Shown here: positions 28,757 to 38,765 of the stretch, piece by piece
Numbering within the stretch: the stretch's first letter is position 1
Layout of the letters: each line of letters begins with the position of its first letter
NCBI GenBank assembly: GCA_016183065.1
Contig: JACPFF010000004.1
Coordinates: 62,001-126,000 of the forward strand
Direction: 5' to 3'
Length of the DNA stretch: 64,000 bases
DNA from: Deltaproteobacteria bacterium
GTDB taxonomy: Bacteria > UBA10199 > GCA-002796325 > JACPFF01
Position numbers and translations under genes: made by a program
The notes under the pieces: model-generated
What the model saw: the letters and a program-made list of their open reading frames with translations, nothing else
Told to the model about the DNA's origin: nothing
Database searches by the model: none

Positions 28757-29626
28757 ATGACAGAGGGGATTGTCGGCATCATCGGCGGGAGCGGGCTCTA
28801 TCATATGGATGGTGTCACCATGACTGAAGAGCGTCAGGTCGACACACCGTACGGTCCGCCGAGCGATGCCATCCGGCTGGGGCACCTTGACACCACGCCC
28901 GTGGCATTTCTCGCGCGCCATGGCCGGCGGCATACGATTTCGCCGAGTGACATCAATTTCCGCGCCAATATCTGGGCCCTCAAATCGCTCGGCGTTGAGG
29001 TGATCCTTGCGGTCTCTGCCGTGGGAAGTATGCGGGCGGAGATCGTCCCGGGACATCTGGTGATTGTCGATCAATTCATCGACCGGACGCGGCATCGACC
29101 GGCGACATTTTATCACGATGGCATTGCCGCGCACGTCAGTGTGGCCGATCCGATCTGTCTGGAACTTGCGGCCCTCCTCTATGAATGTCGGACCGCAGTC
29201 GAGGTCCCGGTGCACCCCCGTGGGACGTATCTCTGCATCGAAGGTCCCATGTTTTCCACGCGAGCCGAATCGCATCTCTATCGCTCCTGGGGGGTCGATG
29301 TGATCGGGATGACGAATTATCAGGAGGCGATCTTGGCGCGCGAGGCCGAGATCTGCTACGCGACGATCGCGCTTGCCACCGATTATGATTGCTGGAAGGG
29401 GGAGGCCTGTGACGCGGCCACCATTATCACCGTGCTGCAACACAACGTGGCCAATGCCCAACGGGTGCTGCGGGCGGCGATTCCCCATGCCTCTGTCCGG
29501 ACGGCAACTGCAGCGGCACGTTCCGCGCTGGCCACGGCGATCATCACGCGGCCGGAAGATATTCCGAGTGCGACGCGGCGGCGCCTCGCCCCCATGCTGC
29601 GCAAATATGTCTCCATCGACACATAG
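28757..29626 (+). CDS. mtnP: S-methyl-5'-thioadenosine phosphorylase (MTAP/PNP family)
   Basis: 289 residues from ATG 28757 (MTEGIVGIIGGSGLY); an upstream in-frame ATG at 28721 adds 12 Ser/Gly-rich residues and is less typical. Cleaves methylthioadenosine with phosphate in methionine salvage and polyamine metabolism. Motifs are GGSGLY, FLARHGRRHTISPS, AVSAVGSM, EGPMFSTRAES, VIGMTNYQEAILARE and ATDYDCW, the last being the MTA-type rather than guanosine/inosine-type specificity loop. It follows rlmN and overlaps recO by 20 bases, so they share a transcript. The deoxyhypusine-synthase-like gene upstream may be another polyamine-linked step. Confidence 0.9.
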   Translation: MTEGIVGIIGGSGLYHMDGVTMTEERQVDTPYGPPSDAIRLGHLDTTPVAFLARHGRRHTISPSDINFRANIWALKSLGVEVILAVSAVGSMRAEIVPGHLVIVDQFIDRTRHRPATFYHDGIAAHVSVADPICLELAALLYECRTAVEVPVHPRGTYLCIEGPMFSTRAESHLYRSWGVDVIGMTNYQEAILAREAEICYATIALATDYDCWKGEACDAATIITVLQHNVANAQRVLRAAIPHASVRTATAAARSALATAIITRPEDIPSATRRRLAPMLRKYVSIDT

Positions 29627-30386
29627 CCGGAGCGACCTTGGCATTGTCCTCCGGACACGTCCGCTCCGCGAGGCCGATCTTCTCGTGACGTTGCTGACCA
29701 AAGACCATGGCCGACTCGTCGGTGTGGCGGCCCATGCGCGAAAGTCGCGACGACGTTTTGGCGGAGGCCTTTCGCTCGGGACCGTGGGAGAGATCGATTT
29801 TGTGGAGCGTCCCCAGAGTGATCTGGTCCGATTGGAGCAGATCGCTGTGGTGCATCCGCCGCCCGATGTCCGGACTCCCTTGGTACGGTTTGCCCTCTTT
29901 GGCCTGGTCTTGAATCTGGTCGAACAGATGAGTGTGTCACATCAGCAGGGTCAGGATAAATTTGCGCTGGTCAGAACGGTCGTGGCAGCCACCGAGGCGT
30001 TGCTGCCGCAATCGCTCTTCCTCTATTTCATGGTGCATTGGCTCGCGCTGACGGGATTTGCCCCCACCATGACCGAGTGCGCGCGCTGCGGCATTTTCTG
30101 CGGTGCCGCGCCTTTAGTCTGTTTCGCGTCACACGAGGGCGGTGTGATCTGCCAGACCTGTGCCCCACAGGTGCGGGGAGCGCTCCCCGTGCCGTCCACA
30201 GCCCGTGCACTGTGGCATGATCTGCTGGAGGCCGGGGCGCCGGATGACGTGCGGCCACTCTCCCCCGAGGAAAACGCGTTTTTTCACACGGCCCTCTGGC
30301 AATATCTGCAACACGTCCTTGATCGTCCCCTTGCGGCCGCGCCCTATTGGCCGGTATTATGGGAATCCTCACGAGGCATTGCATGA
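29607..30386 (+). CDS. recO: DNA repair protein RecO
   Basis: 259 residues from ATG 29607, which lies inside the end of the MTAP gene. RecO loads RecA with RecR in the RecFOR pathway. The N-terminal OB fold reads GIVLRTRPLREADLLVTLLTKDHGR. A zinc-binding Cys4 set follows in the middle (CARCG, later CQTC), as in many RecO proteins, and the helical C-terminus ends near the stop. The stop overlaps the next gene as ATGA. The product is slightly longer than E. coli RecO and has the full zinc motif. Confidence 0.9.
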   Translation: MSPSTHSRSDLGIVLRTRPLREADLLVTLLTKDHGRLVGVAAHARKSRRRFGGGLSLGTVGEIDFVERPQSDLVRLEQIAVVHPPPDVRTPLVRFALFGLVLNLVEQMSVSHQQGQDKFALVRTVVAATEALLPQSLFLYFMVHWLALTGFAPTMTECARCGIFCGAAPLVCFASHEGGVICQTCAPQVRGALPVPSTARALWHDLLEAGAPDDVRPLSPEENAFFHTALWQYLQHVLDRPLAAAPYWPVLWESSRGIA

Positions 30387-31198
30387 CGGATCGACGATGG
30401 ATCGGCCGTACGCTCCTGATGGTCGCAGCGCTTTCTCTGCTCCTCCATGGTGTGGTGGGTGTCATCCTCTGGCAACTGCTGTGGCACCATGAGGCCCGCT
30501 TGCGTGAAGCCCGCCTGGCAGCACTGGCCGCGCAGGAGATGGAGCTCGTCTATCTGACCCTCCCGGCGAATCAGATTCGTCCATCGCGGGCCCGTGCCGT
30601 GGGAAAAGAGGATAATACCACCTCACGGGAGACCGTGGCCAGAGTGGCGCAACGAGCGCCACAAACGCCACCGGCCGCAAAGCCCGAGACGCCATCGCGG
30701 TCACACGCCGAAGAACCACCGGGCGAGGCGCTTACAGCACCACAGAGACGACGACGCCTCCCTGCGACCGCCGTGGTGAAAACGTATGGAGGGGCGGGCC
30801 CGATGTCCCACCTGCCGGAAGATTATTTCCCGGACTATCGGCATGGTGGCCACACTTACATTAATGTCCTTCGCCATCCTGGCGTCGATTATTTTGTCGA
30901 AATCAAACAGTCGGTCAGTGTGGCCTGGAATCCGCGACCGGCCCTGGAAGGGCACTTTCAGACGCTCGCCGCACATGGGGGGATTCGGACGGTCTTGGGT
31001 GTGGCCATTGCCGAGGATGGGGCATTGCACGAGGCCTTTGTCCTCAAAAGTTCCGGCGTGCAGAGCTATGATCGTGAGGCCTTGCGCGCCTTTCGTTCCA
31101 CGTTTCCCTTCTTCCGTCCCCCAAAAAGTCTCCTGTCGCTCGATGGAGAACATGACCAGTTGTTACGGATGAGCGTCTCCTTTCACGTCGTCCTCTAG
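30383..31198 (+). CDS. TonB C-terminal domain protein
   Basis: 271 residues from ATG 30383, overlapping the recO stop. A single N-terminal membrane helix (LLMVAALSLLLHGVVGVILWQLLW) anchors it in the inner membrane. A Pro/Ala/Arg-rich periplasmic spacer follows (VARVAQRAPQTPPAAKPETP). The C-terminal globular part, about 100 residues, resembles a TonB/TolA-type domain: VLGVAIAEDGALHEAFVLKSSGVQSYDREALRAFR. It may transmit energy to, or bind, outer membrane proteins; no ExbB/ExbD is nearby. An earlier ATG at 30359 is also in frame. Confidence 0.82.
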   Translation: MTDRRWIGRTLLMVAALSLLLHGVVGVILWQLLWHHEARLREARLAALAAQEMELVYLTLPANQIRPSRARAVGKEDNTTSRETVARVAQRAPQTPPAAKPETPSRSHAEEPPGEALTAPQRRRRLPATAVVKTYGGAGPMSHLPEDYFPDYRHGGHTYINVLRHPGVDYFVEIKQSVSVAWNPRPALEGHFQTLAAHGGIRTVLGVAIAEDGALHEAFVLKSSGVQSYDREALRAFRSTFPFFRPPKSLLSLDGEHDQLLRMSVSFHVVL

Positions 31199-31318
31199 GG
31201 TCGCATGTCGGCAATCGTTTGTGAGTGGATCTGTCATGTCAGCGGGGCATCGCGGCCATTCTCCTCGTTTTGACATACTCGACTTTACTCTCGCGCGCAT
31301 TTTCAGTACGGTACATCA

Positions 31319-33550
31319 ATGGGGCAACCCCTCGTCAGGCGCACCATCTACCATGCCGTTTTCCTGGTCATCTTTGCGATCGCCATCGGGGCCCTGTTGC
31401 GTGATCATGCGGCGTTGCCGGTTGGCAAAGCGCCGCCCCTCCTGATGCATGGGGCGACGACCTACGAAGGGATCCATCATCTCTCGGGCGCCGAGACGCC
31501 TTTTCTTCGGCAGGGGGGCACACAGGCCATTTGGTGGTTTGGCTGGCAGCGGGAGGCTTTTGCGACGGCCATGCTCCTCGAACGACCCATTCTCCTCTAC
31601 ATTGGCGCGGCATGGTCGGAAACGAGTCAGTATCTCGACGAGGTCACCTTCCGCGACGCCACATTGGCGGATCTCATCAACCACCGGATGATTCCGATTC
31701 GTGTGGATCTTGAGGCCTCCCCGGATATCGATGCACGCTACCGCCTTGCCGCCCGCGTCATTGGCGGGGGACATAGCGATGCCGTGGTCCTCTTTCTGAC
31801 ACCGACGGGCGATCCGTTTTTTGCCGCCGACGCCATCGACCACGGAGAGGAGGCCTGGGAAACGCTCCCCACGCTGGTCGAGTCTGTGGCGGATTTTTTT
31901 GCCCGCCAACCAAACGTCGTTGAGGCAAATGCCAGCGGCCTGCGCGGGCAGTTACAGGCGTATTTTATGAGCGATTGGGTCGATACGGCCCTGCCAAAGA
32001 TCTCCACAGTGAACGAGTACATTGCGGCGACGGCCTCACAATTTGATCGGACATCCGGCGGATTCCGCGATCAGGTGGGGCTCTGGCCGGATCCGACGAC
32101 CTTGGGGCTCTACCTGCGCATCGGTGCCGATCCCGCGCGGCGCGATGTGCTGCAGATGGCGGTCCAGGGCCTTCGGGCCATGGTGCGGAGCGCACTCTAT
32201 GACCATGTGGATGGCGGATTCTTCCGCGGCGCGCGGGACACGGCCTGGCGGGCCCCGTATGTGGGGAAGCGGCTCATCATCAATGCCGAACTGTTACGCC
32301 TCTATATCGATGCCTACCAGCTGACCGGAGAGACCGAGTTCCGCCGCATTGCCGAGGAGACGACGGACTACCTGCTCGCGCATCTCTACAATCCCGAACA
32401 AGAGGTCTTTATGGCCTCGGAACTCCTCTCTATTGACGATGCCACCTGGAGCGAAGAGGAACTCCTCGGCCTTTTTACCGGGCCGGAACGCCAGGTCGTA
32501 CAGCTCCGGTTTGCGCTGGCACGAGAGCCGCGCCTCTTTCCCGATCGGCCGTTTCGGAATGCCCTCGCGGTCGGGGCCTCGCTGGACGCGATTGCGCAGC
32601 GTCTCGGGTGGAGCGCGGAAAAAACCGCGCAGATCGACGCAACGATTCGTGAACGGTTGCGGGATGCGCGCCGCGAGCGACGCGCGATTCCCCGCGATGA
32701 GAGCGCCTATGCCGATGCCAATGGGGTGGCCATCCAGGCGTTGTTTCATGCCAGCATGCGCCTCGATCTTCCGAAGGCGGGTGAGATTGCGCAGCACGTC
32801 TTGCGGCATTGGGTGCGCAAGGGGGTTGATCGCCTGGGAGTGCGACATGCCCTGGTGGGCGATCATCCAAATTATCTCCTGGCCGATCAAACTGCCATGC
32901 TCGAGGCACTGTTGACCGCCTATGAGGCGACACATGACCAGGCGTGGTGGCGCGAGGCCATGGGGTTGGTCCACCGGATCGAGCAATATTTCGGGTCCGA
33001 GATTTTGGCAGGGTTTTATGACCGTCCGCAGGTGGCGTTGCCCTTTCCGCTGCACGGACTGGTCCAGGTCCCCGTGCGGCCCTATTTTGACTTCATCGGT
33101 GCGCCGAGTAACCCGCGACTGGCAAAGATCTTTGATCAACTCTCTTATCGCACGGGGGATGAGGATTGGCGGATTACCGCGGATGGCATTCTCCTCGGAT
33201 TGGCGGGCATCGTGCAGGAAGGGATGAATCGCTCCATGGCATCCTATATGAGTGCCGTCCTTCTGCATCATCGTCCCCCCGTCCATGTGATCATTCTCGG
33301 GACGGACGATGCGAAGAGCACCGCGGCATTTGAACGGGCGGCGCGGCGTGGCGGCGGAGTGGATCTCCTGCTGGACCGCGTCTCACCGCGCGCTGCCGTG
33401 CCATATCTTTCCGATGACGTTCGTCACCTCCTGCCACAGATCCCCGCGTCGCACGGCGGGGCGGCCATCTTCTGTCGTGGCACCGTGTGCAGCCCTCCGA
33501 TTGTGGAACCGCGCGAACTGCTCCGGCAACTCCGCCAGACGTCGGGTTGA
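31319..33550 (+). CDS. DUF255/thioredoxin-like and (alpha/alpha)6 domain protein, CxxC absent
   Basis: 743 residues. One N-terminal helix ([16 protein letters not shown]) suggests membrane anchoring or export. The fold follows the YyaL/spermatogenesis-associated protein 20 family: a thioredoxin-like part ([22 protein letters not shown] and [17 protein letters not shown]) and then a long glycosidase-like helical barrel ([29 protein letters not shown]). Most members carry a Cys-rich redox motif where this one has AAWSETSQ (97-104), so disulfide chemistry is unlikely. Ends 32 bases before clpB. Confidence 0.8.
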   Translation: MGQPLVRRTIYHAVFLVIFAIAIGALLRDHAALPVGKAPPLLMHGATTYEGIHHLSGAETPFLRQGGTQAIWWFGWQREAFATAMLLERPILLYIGAAWSETSQYLDEVTFRDATLADLINHRMIPIRVDLEASPDIDARYRLAARVIGGGHSDAVVLFLTPTGDPFFAADAIDHGEEAWETLPTLVESVADFFARQPNVVEANASGLRGQLQAYFMSDWVDTALPKISTVNEYIAATASQFDRTSGGFRDQVGLWPDPTTLGLYLRIGADPARRDVLQMAVQGLRAMVRSALYDHVDGGFFRGARDTAWRAPYVGKRLIINAELLRLYIDAYQLTGETEFRRIAEETTDYLLAHLYNPEQEVFMASELLSIDDATWSEEELLGLFTGPERQVVQLRFALAREPRLFPDRPFRNALAVGASLDAIAQRLGWSAEKTAQIDATIRERLRDARRERRAIPRDESAYADANGVAIQALFHASMRLDLPKAGEIAQHVLRHWVRKGVDRLGVRHALVGDHPNYLLADQTAMLEALLTAYEATHDQAWWREAMGLVHRIEQYFGSEILAGFYDRPQVALPFPLHGLVQVPVRPYFDFIGAPSNPRLAKIFDQLSYRTGDEDWRITADGILLGLAGIVQEGMNRSMASYMSAVLLHHRPPVHVIILGTDDAKSTAAFERAARRGGGVDLLLDRVSPRAAVPYLSDDVRHLLPQIPASHGGAAIFCRGTVCSPPIVEPRELLRQLRQTSG

Positions 33551-33582
33551 CTTTCCGCACGACGGGTTCCATATCTCCATGC

Positions 33583-36126
33583 ATGCGCTTTGATCGACTC
33601 ACCCTCAAAAGTACCGAGGCCGTCCATGCCATGCAGGATGAGGCGATCCGGCGAGGCCACCAACAACTGCTTCCGCTCCACCTCTTGGTGGCCGTCGTGC
33701 AGCAGCACGAAGGGATTGTGCCGCCGCTATGCCAAAAAATCGGGGTCAATCTCCCGCTGCTCCTCGAGGCCTGCCGGCGTGCGCTCGAGCAGATTCCCCG
33801 CGTCAGCGGGGGAGCGGCAGGAGAGGTCTATTTTTCCGAGGTCCTCAAGAAGGTCTTCGATGCCGCATTTCAATGCGCGGAATCGATGGGCGACCAGTAT
33901 GTCAGTGTGGAGCATCTCTTTCTCGGCCTGGCAACGCACGGCGAGCAGGCGGCACAACTTCTCGCACACCACGGGGCATCGGCAAAGGCCATCGAGCAGG
34001 CCCTGCGTGAGGTGCGCGGTCCCCACCGGGTTGCCGACCAGGACCCCGAAGGGAAATATCAGGCCCTGCAGAAATATGCGCGCGACCTGACCGAACGTGC
34101 CCGCAGCGGGAAACTCGATCCGGTGATCGGACGGGATGATGAAGTGCGACGGGTCATGCAAGTCTTGTCACGCCGGACCAAAAACAATCCGGTCCTGATC
34201 GGCGAGCCGGGGGTTGGCAAGACGGCCATTGTCGAAGGGCTGGCGCAGCGCATTGTGAATCGCGATGTTCCGGAAGCGCTCGCCACGAAGCGGCTGATTG
34301 CCCTCGATTTGGGCGCCCTGGTGGCCGGCGCAAAATATCGAGGCGAGTTCGAGGATCGCCTCAAGGCGGTGCTCAAAGAAATCGATGAGGCCAAGGGAGA
34401 GATCATCCTCTTTATCGACGAGCTCCATACCCTGGTCGGTGTCGGTGCGGCCGAAGGGGCGATCGATGCCTCAAACATGCTCAAGCCGGCGTTGGCCCGC
34501 GGGGAACTCCGCTGCGTGGGGGCGACGACGATCAACGAATATCGAAAGCATATCGAAAAAGACGCGGCGCTCGAACGCCGGTTCCAGCCGATCCTCGTGG
34601 AAGAGCCATCTGTGGAAGAGGCGACGGCCATCTTGCGGGGGCTGAAAGAGCGCTATGAACTCCATCATGGCGTGCGCATCCAGGATGGCGCGATTGTCGC
34701 GGCCGTGACCCTTTCGCACCGGTATATTGCCGACCGGTTTCTCCCCGACAAGGCGATCGACCTGATTGACGAAGCGGGGAGCAAATTGCGGATCGAGATC
34801 GACAGCCTCCCCACCGAAATCGATGAAATCGATCGCCGCATCCTGCAGCTGCACATCGAGCGCGAAGCCCTCAAAAAGGAGCGCGATCCCGCCAGTCAGG
34901 ACCGACGCGAAAAACTGGAGCGTCTCCTGGGAGAGTGGCAGGAGGAGGCAGATCGGCTCAAAGCCAACTGGCAGCGCGAGAAGGGGGCGATTGCCCGGAT
35001 GCGCGAGATCAAAGAGGGGATGGAACGGGCGCGGGTTGAACAGGCCAATGCCGAGCGGAGCGGGGATCTCCAGCGGGCCTCGGAACTCAAGTATGGCACG
35101 CTCTGGACATTGGAACGCGAGTTAGAGACGGCCAAGGAGGCCTTGGCCGCCGTGCAGGCCGGTGGCCATATGCTCAACGAGGAAGTGACCAGTGAGGATG
35201 TGGCCGAAATTGTGGCGCGCTGGACGCGCATTCCGGTCGCCCGACTGCTTGAGGGCGAAAAGGAGAAATTGCTCCAGATGGAAGAGCGGTTGCACGGGCG
35301 GGTCATTGCGCAGGATGCCGCCATTGCCAAAGTCGCCGCGGCGGTCCGGCGGGCGCGTGCCGGCTTGCAGGATCCGCATCGCCCCATCGGGTCCTTTCTC
35401 TTCCTCGGCCCCACCGGTGTGGGAAAGACTGAGACGGCACGGGCGTTGGCCGAGCTCCTCTTCGATGACGAGTCGGCCATGATTCGCATCGATATGAGCG
35501 AATACATGGAAAAGCATGCCGTGGCTCGATTGATCGGGGCACCACCGGGCTATGTCGGCTACGACGAAGGGGGACAGCTGACCGAGGCCGTGCGCCGCCG
35601 TCCCTATGCCGTCCTCCTCTTCGACGAGATCGAGAAGGCACATCATGACGTCTTTCACATTTTTCTCCAGATGCTCGACGATGGTCGTCTGACGGACAGC
35701 CAGGGACGGACCGTCGATTTTACCAACACCGTGATGATCATGACGAGCAATGTGGGGATCTCGGAGGCGGATGTGCGGCGCGTTTTCCGGCCGGAGTTCC
35801 TCAACCGGATCGATGAGATCGTGACCTATCACGCCTTGCGGGAGGAGGACATTCTCCGCATTGTCGATATCCAACTCGGCATGCTTGCCACACGGTTCGT
35901 CGATCAGCAGCTGACGCTCCACGTGACCGACGCGGCAAAGGCCTTTCTCGCGCAGGAGGGCTGGGATCCGGCCTTTGGGGCCCGTCCCCTGAAGCGGGCC
36001 ATCCAGCGACACCTCCTCGATCCCCTGGCGGTCGCAGTATTGGAGGGGCGCATTCACGCCGGCGAGCGGATTGTCGCCGATCTGTCGGCGGGTACCCTCT
36101 CCGTGCGTCCAGAGACCACGGCATGA
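33583..36126 (+). CDS. clpB: ATP-dependent chaperone ClpB
   Basis: 847 residues from ATG 33583. Disaggregase working with DnaK. It has a Clp N-domain ([20 protein letters not shown] onward) and an AAA1 with Walker A GEPGVGKT and Walker B LFIDEL. Between the AAA modules is a coiled-coil middle domain of about 120 residues ([20 protein letters not shown]). AAA2 has Walker A GPTGVGKT and LLFDEI. It begins 32 bases after the DUF255 gene. Its last 73 bases overlap the 3' end of the convergent hydrolase gene. Confidence 0.96.
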   Translation: MRFDRLTLKSTEAVHAMQDEAIRRGHQQLLPLHLLVAVVQQHEGIVPPLCQKIGVNLPLLLEACRRALEQIPRVSGGAAGEVYFSEVLKKVFDAAFQCAESMGDQYVSVEHLFLGLATHGEQAAQLLAHHGASAKAIEQALREVRGPHRVADQDPEGKYQALQKYARDLTERARSGKLDPVIGRDDEVRRVMQVLSRRTKNNPVLIGEPGVGKTAIVEGLAQRIVNRDVPEALATKRLIALDLGALVAGAKYRGEFEDRLKAVLKEIDEAKGEIILFIDELHTLVGVGAAEGAIDASNMLKPALARGELRCVGATTINEYRKHIEKDAALERRFQPILVEEPSVEEATAILRGLKERYELHHGVRIQDGAIVAAVTLSHRYIADRFLPDKAIDLIDEAGSKLRIEIDSLPTEIDEIDRRILQLHIEREALKKERDPASQDRREKLERLLGEWQEEADRLKANWQREKGAIARMREIKEGMERARVEQANAERSGDLQRASELKYGTLWTLERELETAKEALAAVQAGGHMLNEEVTSEDVAEIVARWTRIPVARLLEGEKEKLLQMEERLHGRVIAQDAAIAKVAAAVRRARAGLQDPHRPIGSFLFLGPTGVGKTETARALAELLFDDESAMIRIDMSEYMEKHAVARLIGAPPGYVGYDEGGQLTEAVRRRPYAVLLFDEIEKAHHDVFHIFLQMLDDGRLTDSQGRTVDFTNTVMIMTSNVGISEADVRRVFRPEFLNRIDEIVTYHALREEDILRIVDIQLGMLATRFVDQQLTLHVTDAAKAFLAQEGWDPAFGARPLKRAIQRHLLDPLAVAVLEGRIHAGERIVADLSAGTLSVRPETTA

Positions 36127-36980
36127 TCGCGTAAAAATGCGGCGAGCCGGTCGTTGAAAAATGCCGGGGTCTCCATCAGGGCGGCATGGGAGCCCTGGGG
36201 AATGACGACCAGTCGGCTCGTGCCGATCTGGCGATGCATGGCCTCGATCACGTGGAGCGGGATAAAACGGTCAGCCTCTGCTGCGATCAACAATGTTGGG
36301 ACCGCAACTTCGGCACACACGTGATCCGCAGGGGCGGCTTCCGCCCCCTGCAGCAGCGCGACGAAGAGTTGCGGATCTCGATCGGCGACATGGCTCAAGT
36401 AGCGTGCAATCTCGCGTTTGCAGGCCTTTGTGGGATCGATAATGCCGAGTTGTCCGGCAAGAGCATAAAAGAACGCACTGTTGTGGAGGAGGGAAAACCC
36501 GTAGGCGACCGCCCGTGGGTAATACGTGGCCACGAGATAGAGGAGATCGAATCCGGCACGACTCCACGCCGAATCATAAAAGGTCGTGAGTGGGTGGGCC
36601 GCGACACCCAAAAACGAGACCAGGTGCGAAAATCGCGCCGGCGCCGTGCCGTAGAGATGGAGGAGGATCTGAAAGCCGATGCTGTGACCGACACCCGTGA
36701 CCTCGCGTAAGTCGAGATGCTCGATCACCGCAAGGCCATCCTCCACGAGATGGTGCAGGGTGGCAGTCGTTGGACGCGGAGGCGCTGCAGAGCGACCATG
36801 GCCGCGATAGTCCCAGCAGACGACGCGATGACGGGCGGAAAAAGCGGCCGCGAGCGACTGCCAAAAATACGTGGAGACCCCGAGACCGTTGCAGCAGAAG
36901 ATCGGCGATCCGTTGCCGATCGTGTGAAAGGCGATGCGCGTTCCGTCACGACTGCGGACCGATCCGTGCCGGGTCCGCAT
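36054..36980 (-). CDS. Alpha/beta hydrolase
   Basis: 308 residues from ATG 36980, which shares a base with the aminotransferase stop (TGATG), so the two are coupled. Alpha/beta-hydrolase fold: oxyanion segment [14 protein letters not shown], nucleophile elbow GVGHSIGF (Ser), an Asp in AEADRFIPL and a His in QGSHAALME, forming a full catalytic triad. Close to haloalkane-dehalogenase/esterase-like hydrolases of the RsbQ or MenH type; substrate unknown. The C-terminal 24 codons overlap the clpB end on the other strand and may be an extension ([18 protein letters not shown]). Confidence 0.86.
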   Translation of the reverse strand: MRTRHGSVRSRDGTRIAFHTIGNGSPIFCCNGLGVSTYFWQSLAAAFSARHRVVCWDYRGHGRSAAPPRPTTATLHHLVEDGLAVIEHLDLREVTGVGHSIGFQILLHLYGTAPARFSHLVSFLGVAAHPLTTFYDSAWSRAGFDLLYLVATYYPRAVAYGFSLLHNSAFFYALAGQLGIIDPTKACKREIARYLSHVADRDPQLFVALLQGAEAAPADHVCAEVAVPTLLIAAEADRFIPLHVIEAMHRQIGTSRLVVIPQGSHAALMETPAFFNDRLAAFLRDHAVVSGRTERVPADRSATIRSPA

Positions 36981-38146
36981 CAGAGGAGTCTCCGGATATT
37001 GCGGACGGCCTGACGGATCCGATGCTCGTTTTCGACCAGGGCAAAGCGGACGAATCCCTCGCCGGCCTGCCCAAAGCCGATACCAGGGGAGACCGCGACC
37101 GCGGCCTCGTCGATCAGCCGTTTGGCGAAGGCCATCGATCCTTCGGCCCGGTGCCGTTCCGGGATCTCGGCCCAGACAAACATCGTCGCCTGGGGCGGAG
37201 CGATCGGCCATCCGGCGCGCGTGAGGCCGTCACAGAGGGCATCGCGGCGCCGGCGGTAGACCTCAGCAATGTCGCGGACTGCCGTATCGCCTTCCCGCAA
37301 GGCCACGGTGGCGGCAATCTGGATCGGCTGGAAAATACCGTAATCGACATAACTTTTGAGGCGCGCCAGCGCGTGGAGGATGGCGCGATTGCCGGCACAG
37401 AATGCCACGCGCCAGCCCGGCATGGAGTAACTCTTCGACATCGTGAAACACTCAATGGCGATCTCTTTGGCCCCTGGCACCTGCAAGAGACTCGGTGCGG
37501 TATAGCCATCGAAGACGAGGTCGGTGTAGGCGAGGTCGTGAATCAGCGGGAGCTCGTAGTGGGTGGCAATGGCCACGGCCTCGCGAAAAAAATCGAGATC
37601 AACCGTCATAGTGGTGGGATTGGCCGGGAAGGAGAGGATGCCGAGCGTCGCGCGCGTCCCGGCGGCCGCGATGGCACTCTTCCAGGCCTCGAGAAAGTGT
37701 GCGGCCCCGCCGGTGAGCGGAATCGGGTATGGCTCTGCACCGGCAATGATCGCGGCATAGGTGTGGATCGGATACGTTGGGGCCGGGACGAAGACGAGGT
37801 CGCCAGGGGCCACCATGGCCATGACGGCGTGGGTGATGCCGCCCTTCGATCCCATGGTGACGACAATTTCCGACTGGGGATCGAGCGTGACCTCGTACCG
37901 TCGGGCATACCATTCGGCGAGGGCGGTGCGGAGTCCCAGAATCCCCTTCGACACTGAGTATCGATGGTTCCTCGGATTCCTGGCGGCCTCGATGAGTTTG
38001 TTGACGATAAAATCGGGGGTCGGGAGATCTGGATTCCCCATGCCCAAATTAATAATGTCGTCCCCCGCGCGCCGCGCGGCCATCATTCGTTCCGTGATCT
38101 CACCGAGGATATAGGGCGGCAGGCGTTTGATCCGTTCACAGTCCAT
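36980..38146 (-). CDS. PLP-dependent class I/II aminotransferase (AlaC-like)
   Basis: 388 residues from ATG 38146 (MDCERIKRLPPY); the frame is open further up but that part is translated repeat. Transfers amino groups from amino acids to keto acids. Motifs are INLGMGNPDLPTP, KGGITHAVMAMVAPGD, HDLAYTDLVFDG and TMSKSYSMPGWR, which carries the PLP lysine. The product resembles the glutamate-pyruvate (AlaC) or LL-diaminopimelate-like group, but exact specificity is uncertain. Coupled to the hydrolase downstream. Copy D of the repeat family lies 55 bases upstream of the start. Confidence 0.85.
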   Translation of the reverse strand: MDCERIKRLPPYILGEITERMMAARRAGDDIINLGMGNPDLPTPDFIVNKLIEAARNPRNHRYSVSKGILGLRTALAEWYARRYEVTLDPQSEIVVTMGSKGGITHAVMAMVAPGDLVFVPAPTYPIHTYAAIIAGAEPYPIPLTGGAAHFLEAWKSAIAAAGTRATLGILSFPANPTTMTVDLDFFREAVAIATHYELPLIHDLAYTDLVFDGYTAPSLLQVPGAKEIAIECFTMSKSYSMPGWRVAFCAGNRAILHALARLKSYVDYGIFQPIQIAATVALREGDTAVRDIAEVYRRRRDALCDGLTRAGWPIAPPQATMFVWAEIPERHRAEGSMAFAKRLIDEAAVAVSPGIGFGQAGEGFVRFALVENEHRIRQAVRNIRRLL

Positions 38147-38198
38147 GGTCACCGTACTTGAGCAATTTTTCTCTGTGCTGTCTAGGCCCGATTTCTCT

Positions 38199-38297
38199 AT
38201 TACAGGGGGCTCACGTCGCCCCCCTCCAGTGGCAAAGCCACTGGAGCTTCCCCCCTCACGCTCGCGGTGCTCGCTGGGGGGCTTCCCACGGGCGACG
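38199..38297. repeat. Modular palindromic repeat, copy D
   Basis: Leader ATTACAGGGGGCTCACGT, then a hairpin with arms CTCCAGTGGC and GCCACTGGAG around AAA, then a CTCGCGGTGCTCGCTGGGG module. The stem sequence is unique among the copies here yet fully complementary. It sits in the 180-base gap between a small gene and the aminotransferase start and would be in the 5' leader of the latter. Confidence 0.9.
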
Positions 38298-38326
38298 GGA
38301 GTCTGTCGATCCATTCCGCCATCGTA

Positions 38327-38629
38327 TTATGCATCCGAAGGTTCGCCAACAAATGAATCGTTCGGGGCCTTGATGAAATCATCTGTGAGAGGGGAAAAGG
38401 CACTCCATCCACTCCCATCATCGATGGCAACGATGACTCGAATGTTTTTATTGGGTTCCGCATCCCAAAAGACCTGTATATCCACAGAATATTTTGTACC
38501 CGACTTTGCAGAGACTTCCAATGGCGATGCATCATTGTTCTGTAACAACTTGATGAGGTCCGTATACGGCATGTTGCGCAATGTGTTGATCTGTTCTTGA
38601 AGTATGTTGTTGGCTTCGTCTCTATTCAT
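38327..38629 (-). CDS. Small conserved-looking hypothetical protein
   Basis: 100 residues from ATG 38629; ATG 38632 is adjacent. A GGGAGG site lies just upstream. The N-terminal helix is amphipathic (MNRDEANNILQEQINTLRNM). A compact domain follows (GTKYSVDIQVFWDAEPNKN, then VIVAIDDGSGWSAFSPLTDDFI). Similar small proteins of unknown function occur in environmental bacteria, from memory only. No signal peptide. It stands alone between repeat copy D and hemB. Confidence 0.65.
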   Translation of the reverse strand: MNRDEANNILQEQINTLRNMPYTDLIKLLQNNDASPLEVSAKSGTKYSVDIQVFWDAEPNKNIRVIVAIDDGSGWSAFSPLTDDFIKAPNDSFVGEPSDA

Positions 38630-38765
38630 CATCCCTCCCATGCACATCGGGGAAAAAGCCTCCCCGTGAAAGATTGCACGACGAGTTTTTCCTCCCTGCG
38701 CGCGTCTGTCAACCGGCAATTTCCCGTCCCTTGACAATCGGGGGGGAAACGATGAAATGCGCTCC

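Noticed and set aside
38147-38314. N-terminal extension of the aminotransferase through repeat copy D
   Set aside because: Residues are derived from the repeat and absent from the family; ATG 38146 gives the expected length.
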